Source: Pseudoxanthomonas sacheonensis
GTDB lineage: Bacteria > Pseudomonadota > Gammaproteobacteria > Xanthomonadales > Xanthomonadaceae
Reading direction: 5' to 3'
Assembly: GCF_010093305.1 (NCBI RefSeq)
Contig: NZ_PDWS01000008.1
Coordinates: 101,078-165,077 of the forward strand
Length of the DNA: 64,000 nucleotides
In this document: positions 41,745 through 50,931 of the stretch, piece after piece
How positions within the stretch are numbered: the stretch's first letter is position 1
Layout: every line of letters begins with the position of its first letter
Notes under the pieces: generated by a model
The model's database searches: none
Seen by the model: only the letters and a program-made list of their open reading frames with translations
Told to the model about the DNA's origin: nothing
Translations under genes and position numbers: made by a program

Positions 41745-42443
41745 ATGACTCTGCCGTCGGCCTGGCTGCGCTGGCTGGTCACCGCGCGCAGACATCCGTC
41801 CGCCTTTCTGCTGCTGGTGCAGCTCAGCGGCGTGCTGCTGTACCCGGCGATGGAGGACACCCAGGCCGGTCGCGCCGTGTTCGGCGCCTTCGGCATTCTG
41901 GTGCTGGCACTGGCGCTGTGGGTCGTCAACCGCAGCGCTTCGATCAACTGGATCGCCTGGTGCATCGCGGTGCCGGCGGTGGCGTTGTCGCTGCTTTCCG
42001 CATGGGCGCAGATGCCCGGGCTGCTGGTCTACGCGCATCTGCTGGAAGGCGCGCTCTACTTCTACACCGCCGCAAGCCTCACCGCCTACATGCTGCAGGA
42101 CCACCGGGTCACCCGCGACGAACTGTATGCGGCGGGCGCTACCTTCACGCTGCTGGCCTGGGCGTTCGCTTTCGCTTATTCGGTATGCCAGCAGTGGTAT
42201 CCGGGCAGCTTCATCGCCGCGGTCAATCCGCAGGAGCCGCGCACCTGGATGGAGCTGCTGTTCCTGAGTTTCAGCGTGCTGTCCAGCGTGGGCCTGAGCG
42301 ACATCGTTCCGGTGCGGCCCGAGGCGCGCGCGCTGGTGATGTTCGAATCCTTCGCCGGAGTGATGTACATCGCCCTGGTGGTCTCGCGATTGATCGGGCT
42401 CACCACGCTGAGGACGGCCGCGCGCAACGACGATCCGCACTAG
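41745..42443 (+). CDS. Two-TM ion-channel-family protein with degenerate selectivity filter
   Basis: A 232-aa membrane protein with about six hydrophobic segments. The C-terminal pore module has a pore helix and filter in LLFLSFSVLSSVGLSDIVPV, then a lining helix LVMFESFAGVMYIALVVSRLIGL. This is the layout of Ion_trans_2 (KcsA-like) channels, but the filter reads SVGLSD instead of TVGYGD. The Tyr-to-Leu and Gly-to-Ser changes should weaken K+ selectivity, so it may be a non-selective channel or a non-conducting relative. The N-terminal four helices (about residues 18-135) have no recognised domain. It ends the small plus-strand operon begun by the DUF4136 lipoprotein. Confidence 0.75.
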   Translation: MTLPSAWLRWLVTARRHPSAFLLLVQLSGVLLYPAMEDTQAGRAVFGAFGILVLALALWVVNRSASINWIAWCIAVPAVALSLLSAWAQMPGLLVYAHLLEGALYFYTAASLTAYMLQDHRVTRDELYAAGATFTLLAWAFAFAYSVCQQWYPGSFIAAVNPQEPRTWMELLFLSFSVLSSVGLSDIVPVRPEARALVMFESFAGVMYIALVVSRLIGLTTLRTAARNDDPH

Positions 42444-42478
42444 CGAAGGTCTGAACCACCCTGTTCCATCCGAAATAG

Positions 42479-42535
42479 TAGGGCGGGCATTGCCCCGCCT
42501 GATGGACGCAATGGCGGGCAATGCCCGCCCTACGC
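42479..42535. repeat. Inverted GGGCGGGCATTGCCCGCC repeats upstream of the TonB receptor
   Basis: TAGGGCGGGCATTGCCCCGC and GGCGGGCAATGCCCGCCCTA face each other in the 232-bp gap. Same family as 26769-26829. Confidence 0.75.
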
Positions 42536-42675
42536 CGCAGGTGTTAAATCTTCGGCAATCGCGACAATCTGCGTCAACCACTGCAGCAATCCGGATCAAC
42601 TGGGTCTCCCCGCCTGCATGCCATCGTACGAATACGCACACCGTGCGACTCGTTTCGAACAGGTAAGGGGACACC

Positions 42676-45480
42676 ATGAACCGCAAACTCCTGGCCACCG
42701 CCATCTGCGCCGCATTGGCGTGGCCGTTGGCCGCCACCACCGTACACGCGCAGGAAGCCGCCAGCCAGGCGGATTCCGGCCAAGACGAAGACGCAACCGA
42801 ACTAGACCGCATCCTGGTCACCGGTTCGCGTATTCCGCGGGCGCAACTGGAAACCGCTTCGCCGGTGATCACCATCACCGCCGAAGACATCCAGCGCCAG
42901 GGCTTCCGTAACGTCTCCGACGTGCTGCGCGCGCAGCCGCTGGCGACCGGCGCCGTGCAGGACAACCAGTACGCCGGCAGCTTCACTTCCAACGCCACCA
43001 CCATCAGCCTGCTGGGCCTGTCGCCCAGTTTCACCCTGATCCTGATGGACGGCCGGCCGCTGGCCGACTATCCGCTGCTCTACAACGGACAGAGCAACTT
43101 CACCGACCTGACCAGCATTCCCACCGCGATGGTGGAGCGCATCGAGATCCTGCCCGGCAATCAGTCTTCGATCTACGGTTCGGCGGCGATCGCCGGCGTG
43201 GTCAACATCATCCTGAAGAAACGCCTGGACGGGATGCAGCTGGACGCGCGCGTCGGCGGCTACTCCGATGGCGGCGGCGACAACGAGCGCCTGCAGCTGA
43301 CCGGCGGCAAGGCCTGGGACAATCTGGACATCACCTATGGCCTGCAGTACAGCCATCAGGATCCGATCTACATGCGGCAGCGGGATTTCACCGACACCAC
43401 CGACGACAATCCCAACCCCAACCTGCGCTACGGCAGCCGCACCTTCATCATCCTCAACGGCTTCACCGGCCAATACGACGATCCGGGCGTGGGTTGCGAC
43501 AACGTGGCCGCCAATTTCGACGGCACCACCATGCGCGATTTCCGTCCCGGCCGCGGTTTCTTCTGCGGCAGCCGGGCCCAGCCTGGTTACGCCACGCTGT
43601 TGAACGAAGAGCAGGGCGTGTCGGCCTACTTCAATTCCAACTTGCGGATGGGCGATAACGCCAATTTCTACACCAGCATCCTGTATGGAAAGAACGAGGC
43701 CAAGAACGATTCCGGCTCGCGCTTCTGGATCCCCAACTACAACGACGGCACCGACGGTTACATCTGGAACCAGACCGAACAGACCCTGGAAACCTACCAG
43801 CACATCTTCTCGCCGGAGGAGCAGGGCATCACCAACTTCACCACCGATTCGCGCTCCTACAACATCGCCCTCGGCGTCAACGGCACCATCGGCGATTCGA
43901 ACTGGGATTACGACGTCTACTACAGCCGCTCGGGCTACGAAGTGAAATCCGACCAGCTATGGCCGCTGGTGGACGAGATGGACGCCTTCTTCCAGGAGCA
44001 GTTCCTGGGTCCGCAACTGGGGACCTACTACGGCTACCCGGTGTACGAACCCAACAAGCCGGCGTTCTACCAGTCGATCACGCCGGAACAGTTCCGCGCG
44101 TTTTCCGGCAACCTGCGCAACACCTCGTCCACCTGGACCCACAACTTCAACGTGCAGGTCACCAATCCCGATCTGTTCCAACTGCCCGCCGGTTCGGTGG
44201 GCGTGGCGGGCGTGTTCCAGCTGGGGTACCAGCATTGGGACAACCCGGTGGATCCGGGCGTCAGCGGCGACGATTATTTCGGCCTCAGCGGCACCAGCGG
44301 CAGCGGCAACCGTGCCAACCGCGCGGTCGGCGTGGAGTTCAGCATCCCGTTGTTGAAGTCGCTGACCGCCAGCGTTTCCGGCCGCTACGATTCATACAAG
44401 AACATCCGCGCCGGCTCCGACGCCAAGGCCACCTACAAGCTGGGCCTGGAATTCCGTCCGGTCGACAGCCTGCTGCTGCGCGCCAACTACGCCACCGCGT
44501 TCCGCGCGCCGGACATGGGCTACGTGTTCACCGGCGGCAACGGCTTCTTCTCCTCGCAGACCGATTACTACAAGTGCGAAACCTACGGGCCGAATCCCGA
44601 TTGCCCGTTCGAGGGGCTGTCGCTGGAAGGCGTGCAGGTGGCGAACCCGGACTTGAAGTCGATCACCGCCAAGTCCTACGGCTTCGGTTTCGTGTGGTCG
44701 CCCAGCGACCGCTACGAACTGCGCGCCGACTACTACAACGTGCGCATCGAGGACGAAGTGCTGCCGCAGTCCTTCTCGCGCACGCTGTTCGACGAGAACG
44801 AGTGCCGGCAGGGGCGGCTGGACATCAACTCCCCCACCTGCATCGATGCGCTGTCGCGTGTCCAGCGCGGGCCGCTCAACGCCAATCCGCTGCTTAGCGA
44901 GTCGGTGCAGTTGGTGACGATCAAGGCGATCAACATCGCCGAAGAGCAGATCAGCGGCATCACCGCCGGCGGCAGCGCGCGCTTCGATTGGGGCCGCTGG
45001 GGCGAGTTCGGATTCGGCCTGGACTACAACCTGACGCTCGACCACACCACGGTGACCTTCCCCGGCGATCCGGAAACCGACCTGCTGTCGCCGCAGCAGG
45101 CGCTGAGTGCGGAATTCAAGAGCGTGCTGACCGGCGACATCAGCTGGAAGAAGAACGACTGGTCGGCCAACGTGCATGGCATCCGCTACGGTTCCACGCC
45201 CAACTACGCCGCCCAGTTCGGCGTCGACACCACGCCCGGCACCAGTCAGGGCAGGGTCGGCCCGCACATGCTCTACAACCTGAGCGTGAGCTACGACTTG
45301 ACCGAAAAGAGCGCGCTCAGCCTGACCGTCAACAACGTGCTCAACACCAAGCCGCCGTTCGACCCCACCTACGACGGCTCGCAGGGTTTCGCACCGCCGT
45401 TCTACAACATCTTCGCCTACAACGGTTACGGACGGGCGTTCTGGGTCCAGTACCGGATCGATTTCGGAACCAACAATTGA
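42676..45480 (+). CDS. TonB-dependent receptor (first)
   Basis: A 934-aa outer-membrane active-transport porin. Signal peptide MNRKLLATAICAALAWPLAA, then a TonB-box-like segment LDRILVTGSRIPRAQLETAS. The plug domain includes SDVLRAQPLATGAVQDN and ERIEILPGNQSSIYGSAAIAGVVNIILKK. A 22-strand barrel fills the rest and ends with WVQYRIDF. AAGGGGAC precedes the start. The sequence family (GSRIPR plus LETASPV) is shared with the second receptor at 50932, which suggests related ligands or a duplicated module. The TPR-sulfotransferase gene is convergent, 33 bp away. The ligand is unknown; no Fur box or sugar-utilisation genes are nearby. Confidence 0.92.
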   Translation: MNRKLLATAICAALAWPLAATTVHAQEAASQADSGQDEDATELDRILVTGSRIPRAQLETASPVITITAEDIQRQGFRNVSDVLRAQPLATGAVQDNQYAGSFTSNATTISLLGLSPSFTLILMDGRPLADYPLLYNGQSNFTDLTSIPTAMVERIEILPGNQSSIYGSAAIAGVVNIILKKRLDGMQLDARVGGYSDGGGDNERLQLTGGKAWDNLDITYGLQYSHQDPIYMRQRDFTDTTDDNPNPNLRYGSRTFIILNGFTGQYDDPGVGCDNVAANFDGTTMRDFRPGRGFFCGSRAQPGYATLLNEEQGVSAYFNSNLRMGDNANFYTSILYGKNEAKNDSGSRFWIPNYNDGTDGYIWNQTEQTLETYQHIFSPEEQGITNFTTDSRSYNIALGVNGTIGDSNWDYDVYYSRSGYEVKSDQLWPLVDEMDAFFQEQFLGPQLGTYYGYPVYEPNKPAFYQSITPEQFRAFSGNLRNTSSTWTHNFNVQVTNPDLFQLPAGSVGVAGVFQLGYQHWDNPVDPGVSGDDYFGLSGTSGSGNRANRAVGVEFSIPLLKSLTASVSGRYDSYKNIRAGSDAKATYKLGLEFRPVDSLLLRANYATAFRAPDMGYVFTGGNGFFSSQTDYYKCETYGPNPDCPFEGLSLEGVQVANPDLKSITAKSYGFGFVWSPSDRYELRADYYNVRIEDEVLPQSFSRTLFDENECRQGRLDINSPTCIDALSRVQRGPLNANPLLSESVQLVTIKAINIAEEQISGITAGGSARFDWGRWGEFGFGLDYNLTLDHTTVTFPGDPETDLLSPQQALSAEFKSVLTGDISWKKNDWSANVHGIRYGSTPNYAAQFGVDTTPGTSQGRVGPHMLYNLSVSYDLTEKSALSLTVNNVLNTKPPFDPTYDGSQGFAPPFYNIFAYNGYGRAFWVQYRIDFGTNN

Positions 45481-45513
45481 AGCCAGCCGGAAGGCCGCCC
45501 GTGCGGCCTTCCT

Positions 45514-47076
45514 TCAGTCAGCTGCGGCAAGAGCGCGCTGCAGCGGCTGCAGTGGTTCGGCATAGCGACGCCACTCGCCCGACGCGCGTTGATGGATCGG
45601 TGCGCGGACTTGGGCGCTGCTGAGGGTCGCTACCGGCGCGCGGTTGCCGGCGGTATCCAGGCATTGGGCTTGGAACGGAAGCCCGCAGAAATCGAGCACG
45701 CGGCGCGCCGTCGAATCGGTGTCCCGCACCAGCGCATCGTAGGCGACATCCAGCACGAAACCGGGCGCGACCCGGTGCCAGTGCGCCATCAGCCTGCGGT
45801 ACTGGCGGTAGTGGTGGGCCAGCGATTCAAGATCGTAACTGTAGGCGTAGGCATCGCCGAACAGCGCGCGGTAATTGGAGAAGCAGACCTCCATCGGCTC
45901 GCGGACCATGTGCAGGATCTTCGCTTGCGGCAGCGCTTGGCGGATGAAGCCCACCAGCATGAAGTTGGGCGGCAGCTTGTCCACGTAGTAACGGCGATCG
46001 CCGGCGCGCCATTGGGTCTGCTGCAGGTAACGTCTGCCCAGCAGGGCCATATCCAGCGTTCGCGTGGCTTCCAGCAGGGGCAGGTCCAATAGCGGGTGGC
46101 CGTGGCGATCCGCGGTCCAGCGCAATTGCTTCGGCAGGTCGGCCAGCTCGCCGACCGGCGCGACTTGCGAGTGGTTGCCGACGATCCGTTCGAGCAGCGT
46201 CGTGCCCGAGCGCGGCATGCCGACGATGAAGATCGGTTGCGGGCCGCCGGCCGGTGCGGCTTCGGCCGCTTGCAATGGCTGCGGGAAACGCTCGATCAAC
46301 GCATCGAACACCGCTTCCTCGGCGGCCGCGTCGTAACCCAGGCGCCGGTGCATGATGTCGTTGCCGCGTTGCAGCGCTTCCCATGCCTGGTCGTGGCGGC
46401 CAATGTCGTCGAGCTCCTTGTGCAGCGCGAATTCGACGGCGGCGTGATCCTCGCTGCCCTGCGGCACCAGCGCCAGACGTGCGCGCAACGTGTCCAGGTG
46501 GTTGCTGTCCGCGGTCTGGCGGCGGATACGGGCCAGGGTCAGCGAAGCGCGGCCGAAACTGGGGCCTTTGGCCAGGCAGGCTTCCAATTCGGCCTCGGCC
46601 TCGGCGATGCGCCCGTTGAATTGCAGTTGCAGTGCGTGGAAATAGAGGAAGTCGGCATCGTTCAGCCCCGCCGCGCGCGCGCGTTCCATCAGTGCCAATG
46701 CTTGTTCATGCTGGCCCAGGCCCTGGCGCACGTGGGCCAAGGCCAGCAAGGCCGGGCCCGAGCGGTTGCGCGCGATTTCCGGATGCTCCAGGCATTGGAG
46801 CGTAGCGGCCGTTTCACCGAGTTTGGCGAGCGACTGGGCCACGCGGCAGATCAAATGCATATCAGCGGGCAGCGACGGCAGCGTGGCGATCAGTTGCTCG
46901 GCGGCGGCGCGCACGCCGCCTTGGGCCAGGATCACCCCGGCCAGAAGCAGACGCACCGGCGCCGCGTCGGCATGCGTGCGCAGCAGGGCTTGCAGTTGCG
47001 CAGCGGCCTGGTCCCAGCGGCGTGCGGCCACGTGCTGCTGGGCTTGCGCCCAGGTAGCGCTGTCGGCAGGATTCAT
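45514..47076 (-). CDS. TPR-containing sulfotransferase-family protein
   Basis: A 520-aa protein of two parts. Residues 1-265 are helical TPR-like repeats (WDQAAAQLQALLRTHADAAP, GQHEQALALMERARAAG, GRIAEAEAELEACLAKGPS). The C-terminal sulfotransferase has the PAPS 5'-phosphosulfate loop PIFIVGMPRSGTTLLERIV (residues 281-299), the 3'-phosphate segment ILHMVREPMEVCFSNYR and the DLESLAHHYRQYRRLMAHW helix. The group is common in Xanthomonadales and Alphaproteobacteria beside TonB receptors. Its acceptor is not known; a peptide or small molecule is possible. It is convergent with the first TonB receptor. Confidence 0.9.
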   Translation of the reverse strand: MNPADSATWAQAQQHVAARRWDQAAAQLQALLRTHADAAPVRLLLAGVILAQGGVRAAAEQLIATLPSLPADMHLICRVAQSLAKLGETAATLQCLEHPEIARNRSGPALLALAHVRQGLGQHEQALALMERARAAGLNDADFLYFHALQLQFNGRIAEAEAELEACLAKGPSFGRASLTLARIRRQTADSNHLDTLRARLALVPQGSEDHAAVEFALHKELDDIGRHDQAWEALQRGNDIMHRRLGYDAAAEEAVFDALIERFPQPLQAAEAAPAGGPQPIFIVGMPRSGTTLLERIVGNHSQVAPVGELADLPKQLRWTADRHGHPLLDLPLLEATRTLDMALLGRRYLQQTQWRAGDRRYYVDKLPPNFMLVGFIRQALPQAKILHMVREPMEVCFSNYRALFGDAYAYSYDLESLAHHYRQYRRLMAHWHRVAPGFVLDVAYDALVRDTDSTARRVLDFCGLPFQAQCLDTAGNRAPVATLSSAQVRAPIHQRASGEWRRYAEPLQPLQRALAAAD

Positions 47077-47506
47077 GGGCGCCTCTCCACTACCGGAACA
47101 CCTGCCCTATTGCAGTTGCGCAGAGTCATGGATGCCATGGAACATTGAACCACGCCACACTTGCAAGCCGCGTCCGATACCAACGGCACATGCAGTCGGA
47201 CAAGGGTGGCAAGATGCTGCGATGCAAGCGTCATGTAGTCCGTGCGAACGGGCCGAAGCCGCCGGATAAAAAAATTGCGCCGACCGGCGCAATTGGGAAG
47301 AACCACCGCAGACGAGAGAGAGGGCGCCTGCGGCTCGGTACACGGGATCTTGTAGTCATAAATTTAATAGCCTGTCTGGCAACGTGCTGTGCGGCGTGCC
47401 GACGCCTGCTTTGCAAAGCTTGTCGCGAAGCTTGTCCGGCATGTTGCTCCAGCGCGTTTCGTCCTGATCGTTGTGCACACTATCCATACGGAATCCAGAA
47501 CCACAC
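47077..47506. other. Gene-free 430 bp between sulfotransferase and wHTH regulator genes
   Basis: The two flanking genes are divergent, so this gap holds both of their promoters. No protein gene is convincing. The main structured feature is the small-RNA candidate at 47267-47348. GCTTTGCAAAGC and AAGCTTGTCGCGAAGCTTG (47408-47432) are small palindromes that could be operators. Confidence 0.4.
47267..47348 (-). ncRNA. Candidate small RNA with a CU-rich loop and intrinsic terminator
   Basis: On the minus strand a promoter-like pair TTGCCA (47382-47377) and TATGAC (47360-47355), with a 16-bp spacer, precedes about 82 nt. A first hairpin closes with CCGCAG/CTGCGG (47333-47328 with 47311-47306) and exposes the loop GCGCCCTCTCTCTCGT. 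Then comes a 9-bp terminator stem AATTGCGCC/GGCGCAATT and a run of T. No gene overlaps it. The CU-rich loop could pair with Shine-Dalgarno sequences. Transcription has not been shown; the call rests on promoter, structure and terminator together. Confidence 0.45.
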
Positions 47507-49774
47507 ATGCTCAATCCCCGCTCCCAGCCGATTTACCAGGAATCCGACCGTCTGCGGGTCGGCGAATTCGTGGTCGATGTGCCGCGCCGGGAAGTGGCGG
47601 CGGCCAACGGACACGAACCGACCCGGCTCACCATCAAATCCTTGCACGTGCTGCTGGCGCTGGCCGGGCAACAGGGCAAGGTGGTCAGCCGCGAAGCGTT
47701 GCTGGAATGGGTCTGGCCCGACACCCTGCCCACCGACGATGTGCTGACGCAGGCGATAGGCCAGCTGCGCAAGGCCTTCGGCGACGATCGCGACGCGCCG
47801 CGTTACCTGGAAACCATTTCCAAGGGCGGATACCGCCTGCTGGCGCCGGTGGAATGGCTGGACAACGCTCCGCCGTCCCCTGCAGAGGCGGTCTTGGTGG
47901 AAAGCGAGGCCCCTGTGGTCGCCCGCATTGCTGCGCCGCCCTCGGCGCCTCGCCGCAGCAGACGCGCCTGGATGGTTGCGGCGATCGCGCTAGTGAGCGT
48001 TGCCGGCGCCGCCGCGGTCTGGCATTTCGCCCAGCGCGCGCCCGTCGCGGCACAAACGGCATCGGCGGCCGATCCCGCGGTGGTGGAACCCCCGCTGCCT
48101 TTCGTGACCATCACTTCCAGGCCGGGGCGCGAGGTCGACGCCAATCTGTCGCCCGACGGCGCCATGGTTGCCTATGTGCAGATCGACGAAAAAGGTCACG
48201 GCACCATCGTGTTGCAGACTACGGTGCACGTGCCGCCGCGTCCGCTGACTTCCACGCCCGCCGGCTACAGCGACACCATGCCGGTGTGGTCGCCGGACGG
48301 GCGCACCATCGCCTTCGCCCGTTTCGATGCCAGCAGCCGCTGCCAGATCATGCTCATCGCCGCCAGCGGCGGCAACGAACGCAAGATCGCCGATTGCTTC
48401 GCCGGCAGCGCCGCCAGCTACGACTGGACACCGGACGGCAGTGGCCTGCTGATGGGCCTGGACACCAAGTTGCCCGGCGAACGCAGCAGTCCTTTGCGCT
48501 TGCTGGATATCGCCAGCGGACAATGGAAGGCGCTGGACTATGCGATTTCCGAAGGCGACATCGACATCGATCCGCGCTATTCGCCGGATGGGAAATGGAT
48601 CGTGTTCCGCCGGGCCATTTCGCTGTCGGACCTGTGGAAGATGCCGGCCACGGGCGGCACGCCGCAGCGGCTGACCCACGTGAAGAGCGACATCCGCGGC
48701 TGGGACTGGCTGCCCGACGGCAGCGGCCTGCTCTTCAGTTACATCGGCAACGATATCGGCATGTTCCGCTACGACATGGCCAGTGGCGCAGTCACTCACC
48801 TGAAGATGGACGGCTTCGCGGTCTTCCCCGATGTGGCCCGCAATTCGCCCGCGCTGGCGTTCACCGTCGATCAGTCCACTTCGGGCGTCTTCCGCCTGAC
48901 ACTGCCTTCCACTCCCGATGGGAAAGTGGCCAAGGAACGCGTGTTTCCATCCAGCCGTTCCGACATGCTGCCGGCGATCTCGCCCGATGGCCGCAGCCTG
49001 GCGTTCATTTCCGACCGTGGCTCGCGCCTTGAACTGTGGCTGGGCGAACTGGCCAAACCCGATAGCGCGCGGCCGGTGCAGGGCATCATGCCGATTCCGC
49101 GCCATGTGCCGGTCTGGTCCGAGGACGGCAGCCGGATGCTGGTGGTCGGCAAGCAGGACGGCCAGCAATCGCTTTACGAAGTGGAAGTGGAAAGCGGGCG
49201 CATCCATCTGTTGCCCGTGCCTGCGCCCAGCCCGATCTATGCGGCCTACACGTCGGATCCGAATCTGCTGCTGGTGGGTTCGGATAGCGGCGAAGGCCGG
49301 TTGCGCGCGGTCCTGTACGACCGCTCCAAGACGCCCTGGCGCGAAATATCCAGCCTGCAGGACGTGGCGCTGGTGCGTTTCGATGTACCCAGGAACCGTA
49401 TCTACTTCACCCGGGTGACCAAGCCGGGCATCTGGAGCGCAAGCCCGATGCTGGACGATCTGCAGGTGCTGGACGCGCATCGGCCGCGCATGGCCAAGGA
49501 CTACAAGCGCTGGGCGATCGGACCGGACGGCGTGTACTACATGGACTGGAGCGAACGCTGCGCCACCGGCTGGATCAGGATGGGCTCGCCCGAGTCGCAG
49601 CCGGCGTACTGCCTGGACCGCGACGTCGAAGCCTGGCCGTTGCCGCCCACCATGGACCGCTCGGGCAAGCATATTTTTCTCACCCTGGATGTCTCCAACA
49701 ACGCAGATATCGGCTTCGCCGACATTTCGGCCATGACTTCCGGCACGGCGGTTGCGAAACGCTCAGACGATTGA
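47507..49774 (+). CDS. Membrane-bound wHTH regulator with periplasmic PD40/TolB-like propeller
   Basis: A 755-aa one-component regulator of the CadC/ToxR architecture. An OmpR-type winged helix occupies about residues 14-113 (LTIKSLHVLLALAGQQGKVV, SREALLEWVWPD, VLTQAIGQLRKAFGDD, YLETISKGGYRLLAPVEW). One transmembrane helix covers residues 154-174. The rest is a beta-propeller with PD40 motifs such as YSPDGKWIVF, ISPDGRSLAFISD and WSPDGRTIAFARF. The N-terminus would bind DNA and the periplasmic propeller would sense a signal. The start at 47507 is preferred over a TTG at 47471. It lies between the two receptor/sulfotransferase modules and is a likely regulator of them. Confidence 0.88.
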   Translation: MLNPRSQPIYQESDRLRVGEFVVDVPRREVAAANGHEPTRLTIKSLHVLLALAGQQGKVVSREALLEWVWPDTLPTDDVLTQAIGQLRKAFGDDRDAPRYLETISKGGYRLLAPVEWLDNAPPSPAEAVLVESEAPVVARIAAPPSAPRRSRRAWMVAAIALVSVAGAAAVWHFAQRAPVAAQTASAADPAVVEPPLPFVTITSRPGREVDANLSPDGAMVAYVQIDEKGHGTIVLQTTVHVPPRPLTSTPAGYSDTMPVWSPDGRTIAFARFDASSRCQIMLIAASGGNERKIADCFAGSAASYDWTPDGSGLLMGLDTKLPGERSSPLRLLDIASGQWKALDYAISEGDIDIDPRYSPDGKWIVFRRAISLSDLWKMPATGGTPQRLTHVKSDIRGWDWLPDGSGLLFSYIGNDIGMFRYDMASGAVTHLKMDGFAVFPDVARNSPALAFTVDQSTSGVFRLTLPSTPDGKVAKERVFPSSRSDMLPAISPDGRSLAFISDRGSRLELWLGELAKPDSARPVQGIMPIPRHVPVWSEDGSRMLVVGKQDGQQSLYEVEVESGRIHLLPVPAPSPIYAAYTSDPNLLLVGSDSGEGRLRAVLYDRSKTPWREISSLQDVALVRFDVPRNRIYFTRVTKPGIWSASPMLDDLQVLDAHRPRMAKDYKRWAIGPDGVYYMDWSERCATGWIRMGSPESQPAYCLDRDVEAWPLPPTMDRSGKHIFLTLDVSNNADIGFADISAMTSGTAVAKRSDD

Positions 49775-49909
49775 TCGCCTGCGCAAATGGTTGAAGCAAA
49801 AGGGAGTTACGGAATTTTGGAAAGATATCGGAAAAATTTCGTGGCGATTTCCTGAGATTCGGAGCTGTCTGCATCAAACCAAGGGCCAATCCCCCATAAG
49901 GAAACGGCC

Positions 49910-50866
49910 ATGAAGATGCAAACCGCGTGGATAGACCGCAACCAGCTGCTCGAAGCCGGAGCCGATTTCAACAATCCTGAACTGGTCGGGGTGGTGGCGG
50001 TGAGCCGCACCGGCAGCATCGTGCTGCAGTCGCCGCTGGTTTCGTTCTGGGTGGTGGTGCGTGGCAGCGCCGACCTCGAAGCGCGTGAAGGCCGTTTTCA
50101 CCTGCGGGCGGGCGAGTGGGTGGTGCTGGAGCCGGATTCGCGCCCTTCGGTCTATGCCGAACGCGGCAGCCTGGTTCTGGGCGTGACCCTGTCGCAGGCC
50201 ATGCGGCCGCGCATCAAGCAGTTCACCCATCTGGATCTGCACACCGGGCGGGGCGAACTGGACAGAAGCGAGCTCCGCCAATGCCTGCGGCTGTGGCGCC
50301 AGAGCGGATTGTTCGGCAAAAGCGGACGCGTCTACGCCAGCGACGAAATCAATCCGCTGGTGCCGTTGCTTCGCCATATCTGCAACGTGCAGTACGACTT
50401 CAGGCGCCTGATCGACCACTGCCCGGGGCGCTCCATGCGGCGCAAGAGCCAAGTGTTCGACCGCATGCAGCGCGCGCGCCTGTTCCTGGAAGGCAACGTG
50501 GACCGCAACGTGCGGCTGGCCGAGCTGGCCGAACTCAGCAATGTCTCCACCTGGTATTTCACCAAGATCTTCCACGCGCTCTACGGGGAAGGCCCGCAGG
50601 CCATGGCCGCGCGCCTGCGCCTGGGACGGGCCGCGCGCCTGCTGGCCGAGACCATGCTGTCGGTCAGCGAGATCGGCGCGGTCTGCGGGTTCGAGAACAA
50701 CTGCAGCTTCTCGCGGGCATTCCGCGAACGTTACGGCACGCCGCCTTCGCTCTACCGGCTGGAAGCCAAGGGCGGCGGCGTTCCAGAGACCACATCGGGC
50801 GTCACGCCAGACTCCGCACAGTCACGCGGCAGCGAAGGCAAAGCAGTCCTCGCGTTCGGTACGTAA
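49910..50866 (+). CDS. AraC-family transcriptional regulator
   Basis: A 318-aa regulator. The N-terminal cupin-like half (residues 1-100) has GSIVLQSPLVSFWVVVRGSA and LRAGEWVVLEPDSRP. The C-terminal double HTH is about residues 180-275 (NVRLAELAELSNVSTWYFTK, LGRAARLLAETMLSVSEIGA, VCGFENNCSFSRAFRERYGTPPSLYR), the standard AraC signature. A Ser/Thr-rich tail follows. It lies directly upstream of, and codirectional with, the second TonB receptor (66 bp), so it probably activates that gene. AAGGAAACGGCC is the ribosome site. The effector is unknown. Confidence 0.92.
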   Translation: MKMQTAWIDRNQLLEAGADFNNPELVGVVAVSRTGSIVLQSPLVSFWVVVRGSADLEAREGRFHLRAGEWVVLEPDSRPSVYAERGSLVLGVTLSQAMRPRIKQFTHLDLHTGRGELDRSELRQCLRLWRQSGLFGKSGRVYASDEINPLVPLLRHICNVQYDFRRLIDHCPGRSMRRKSQVFDRMQRARLFLEGNVDRNVRLAELAELSNVSTWYFTKIFHALYGEGPQAMAARLRLGRAARLLAETMLSVSEIGAVCGFENNCSFSRAFRERYGTPPSLYRLEAKGGGVPETTSGVTPDSAQSRGSEGKAVLAFGT

Positions 50867-50931
50867 CTTCGTCGGGCGTTAACAGACTCCTAACGAATCA
50901 CGTACTCATCACGAAACACGGAGATCCACCC

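Noticed and set aside
50116..50931. Upstream in-frame extension of the second TonB receptor
   Set aside because: The extension overlaps the AraC gene in another frame and lacks protein character; a signal peptide begins at 50932 after a good ribosome site.
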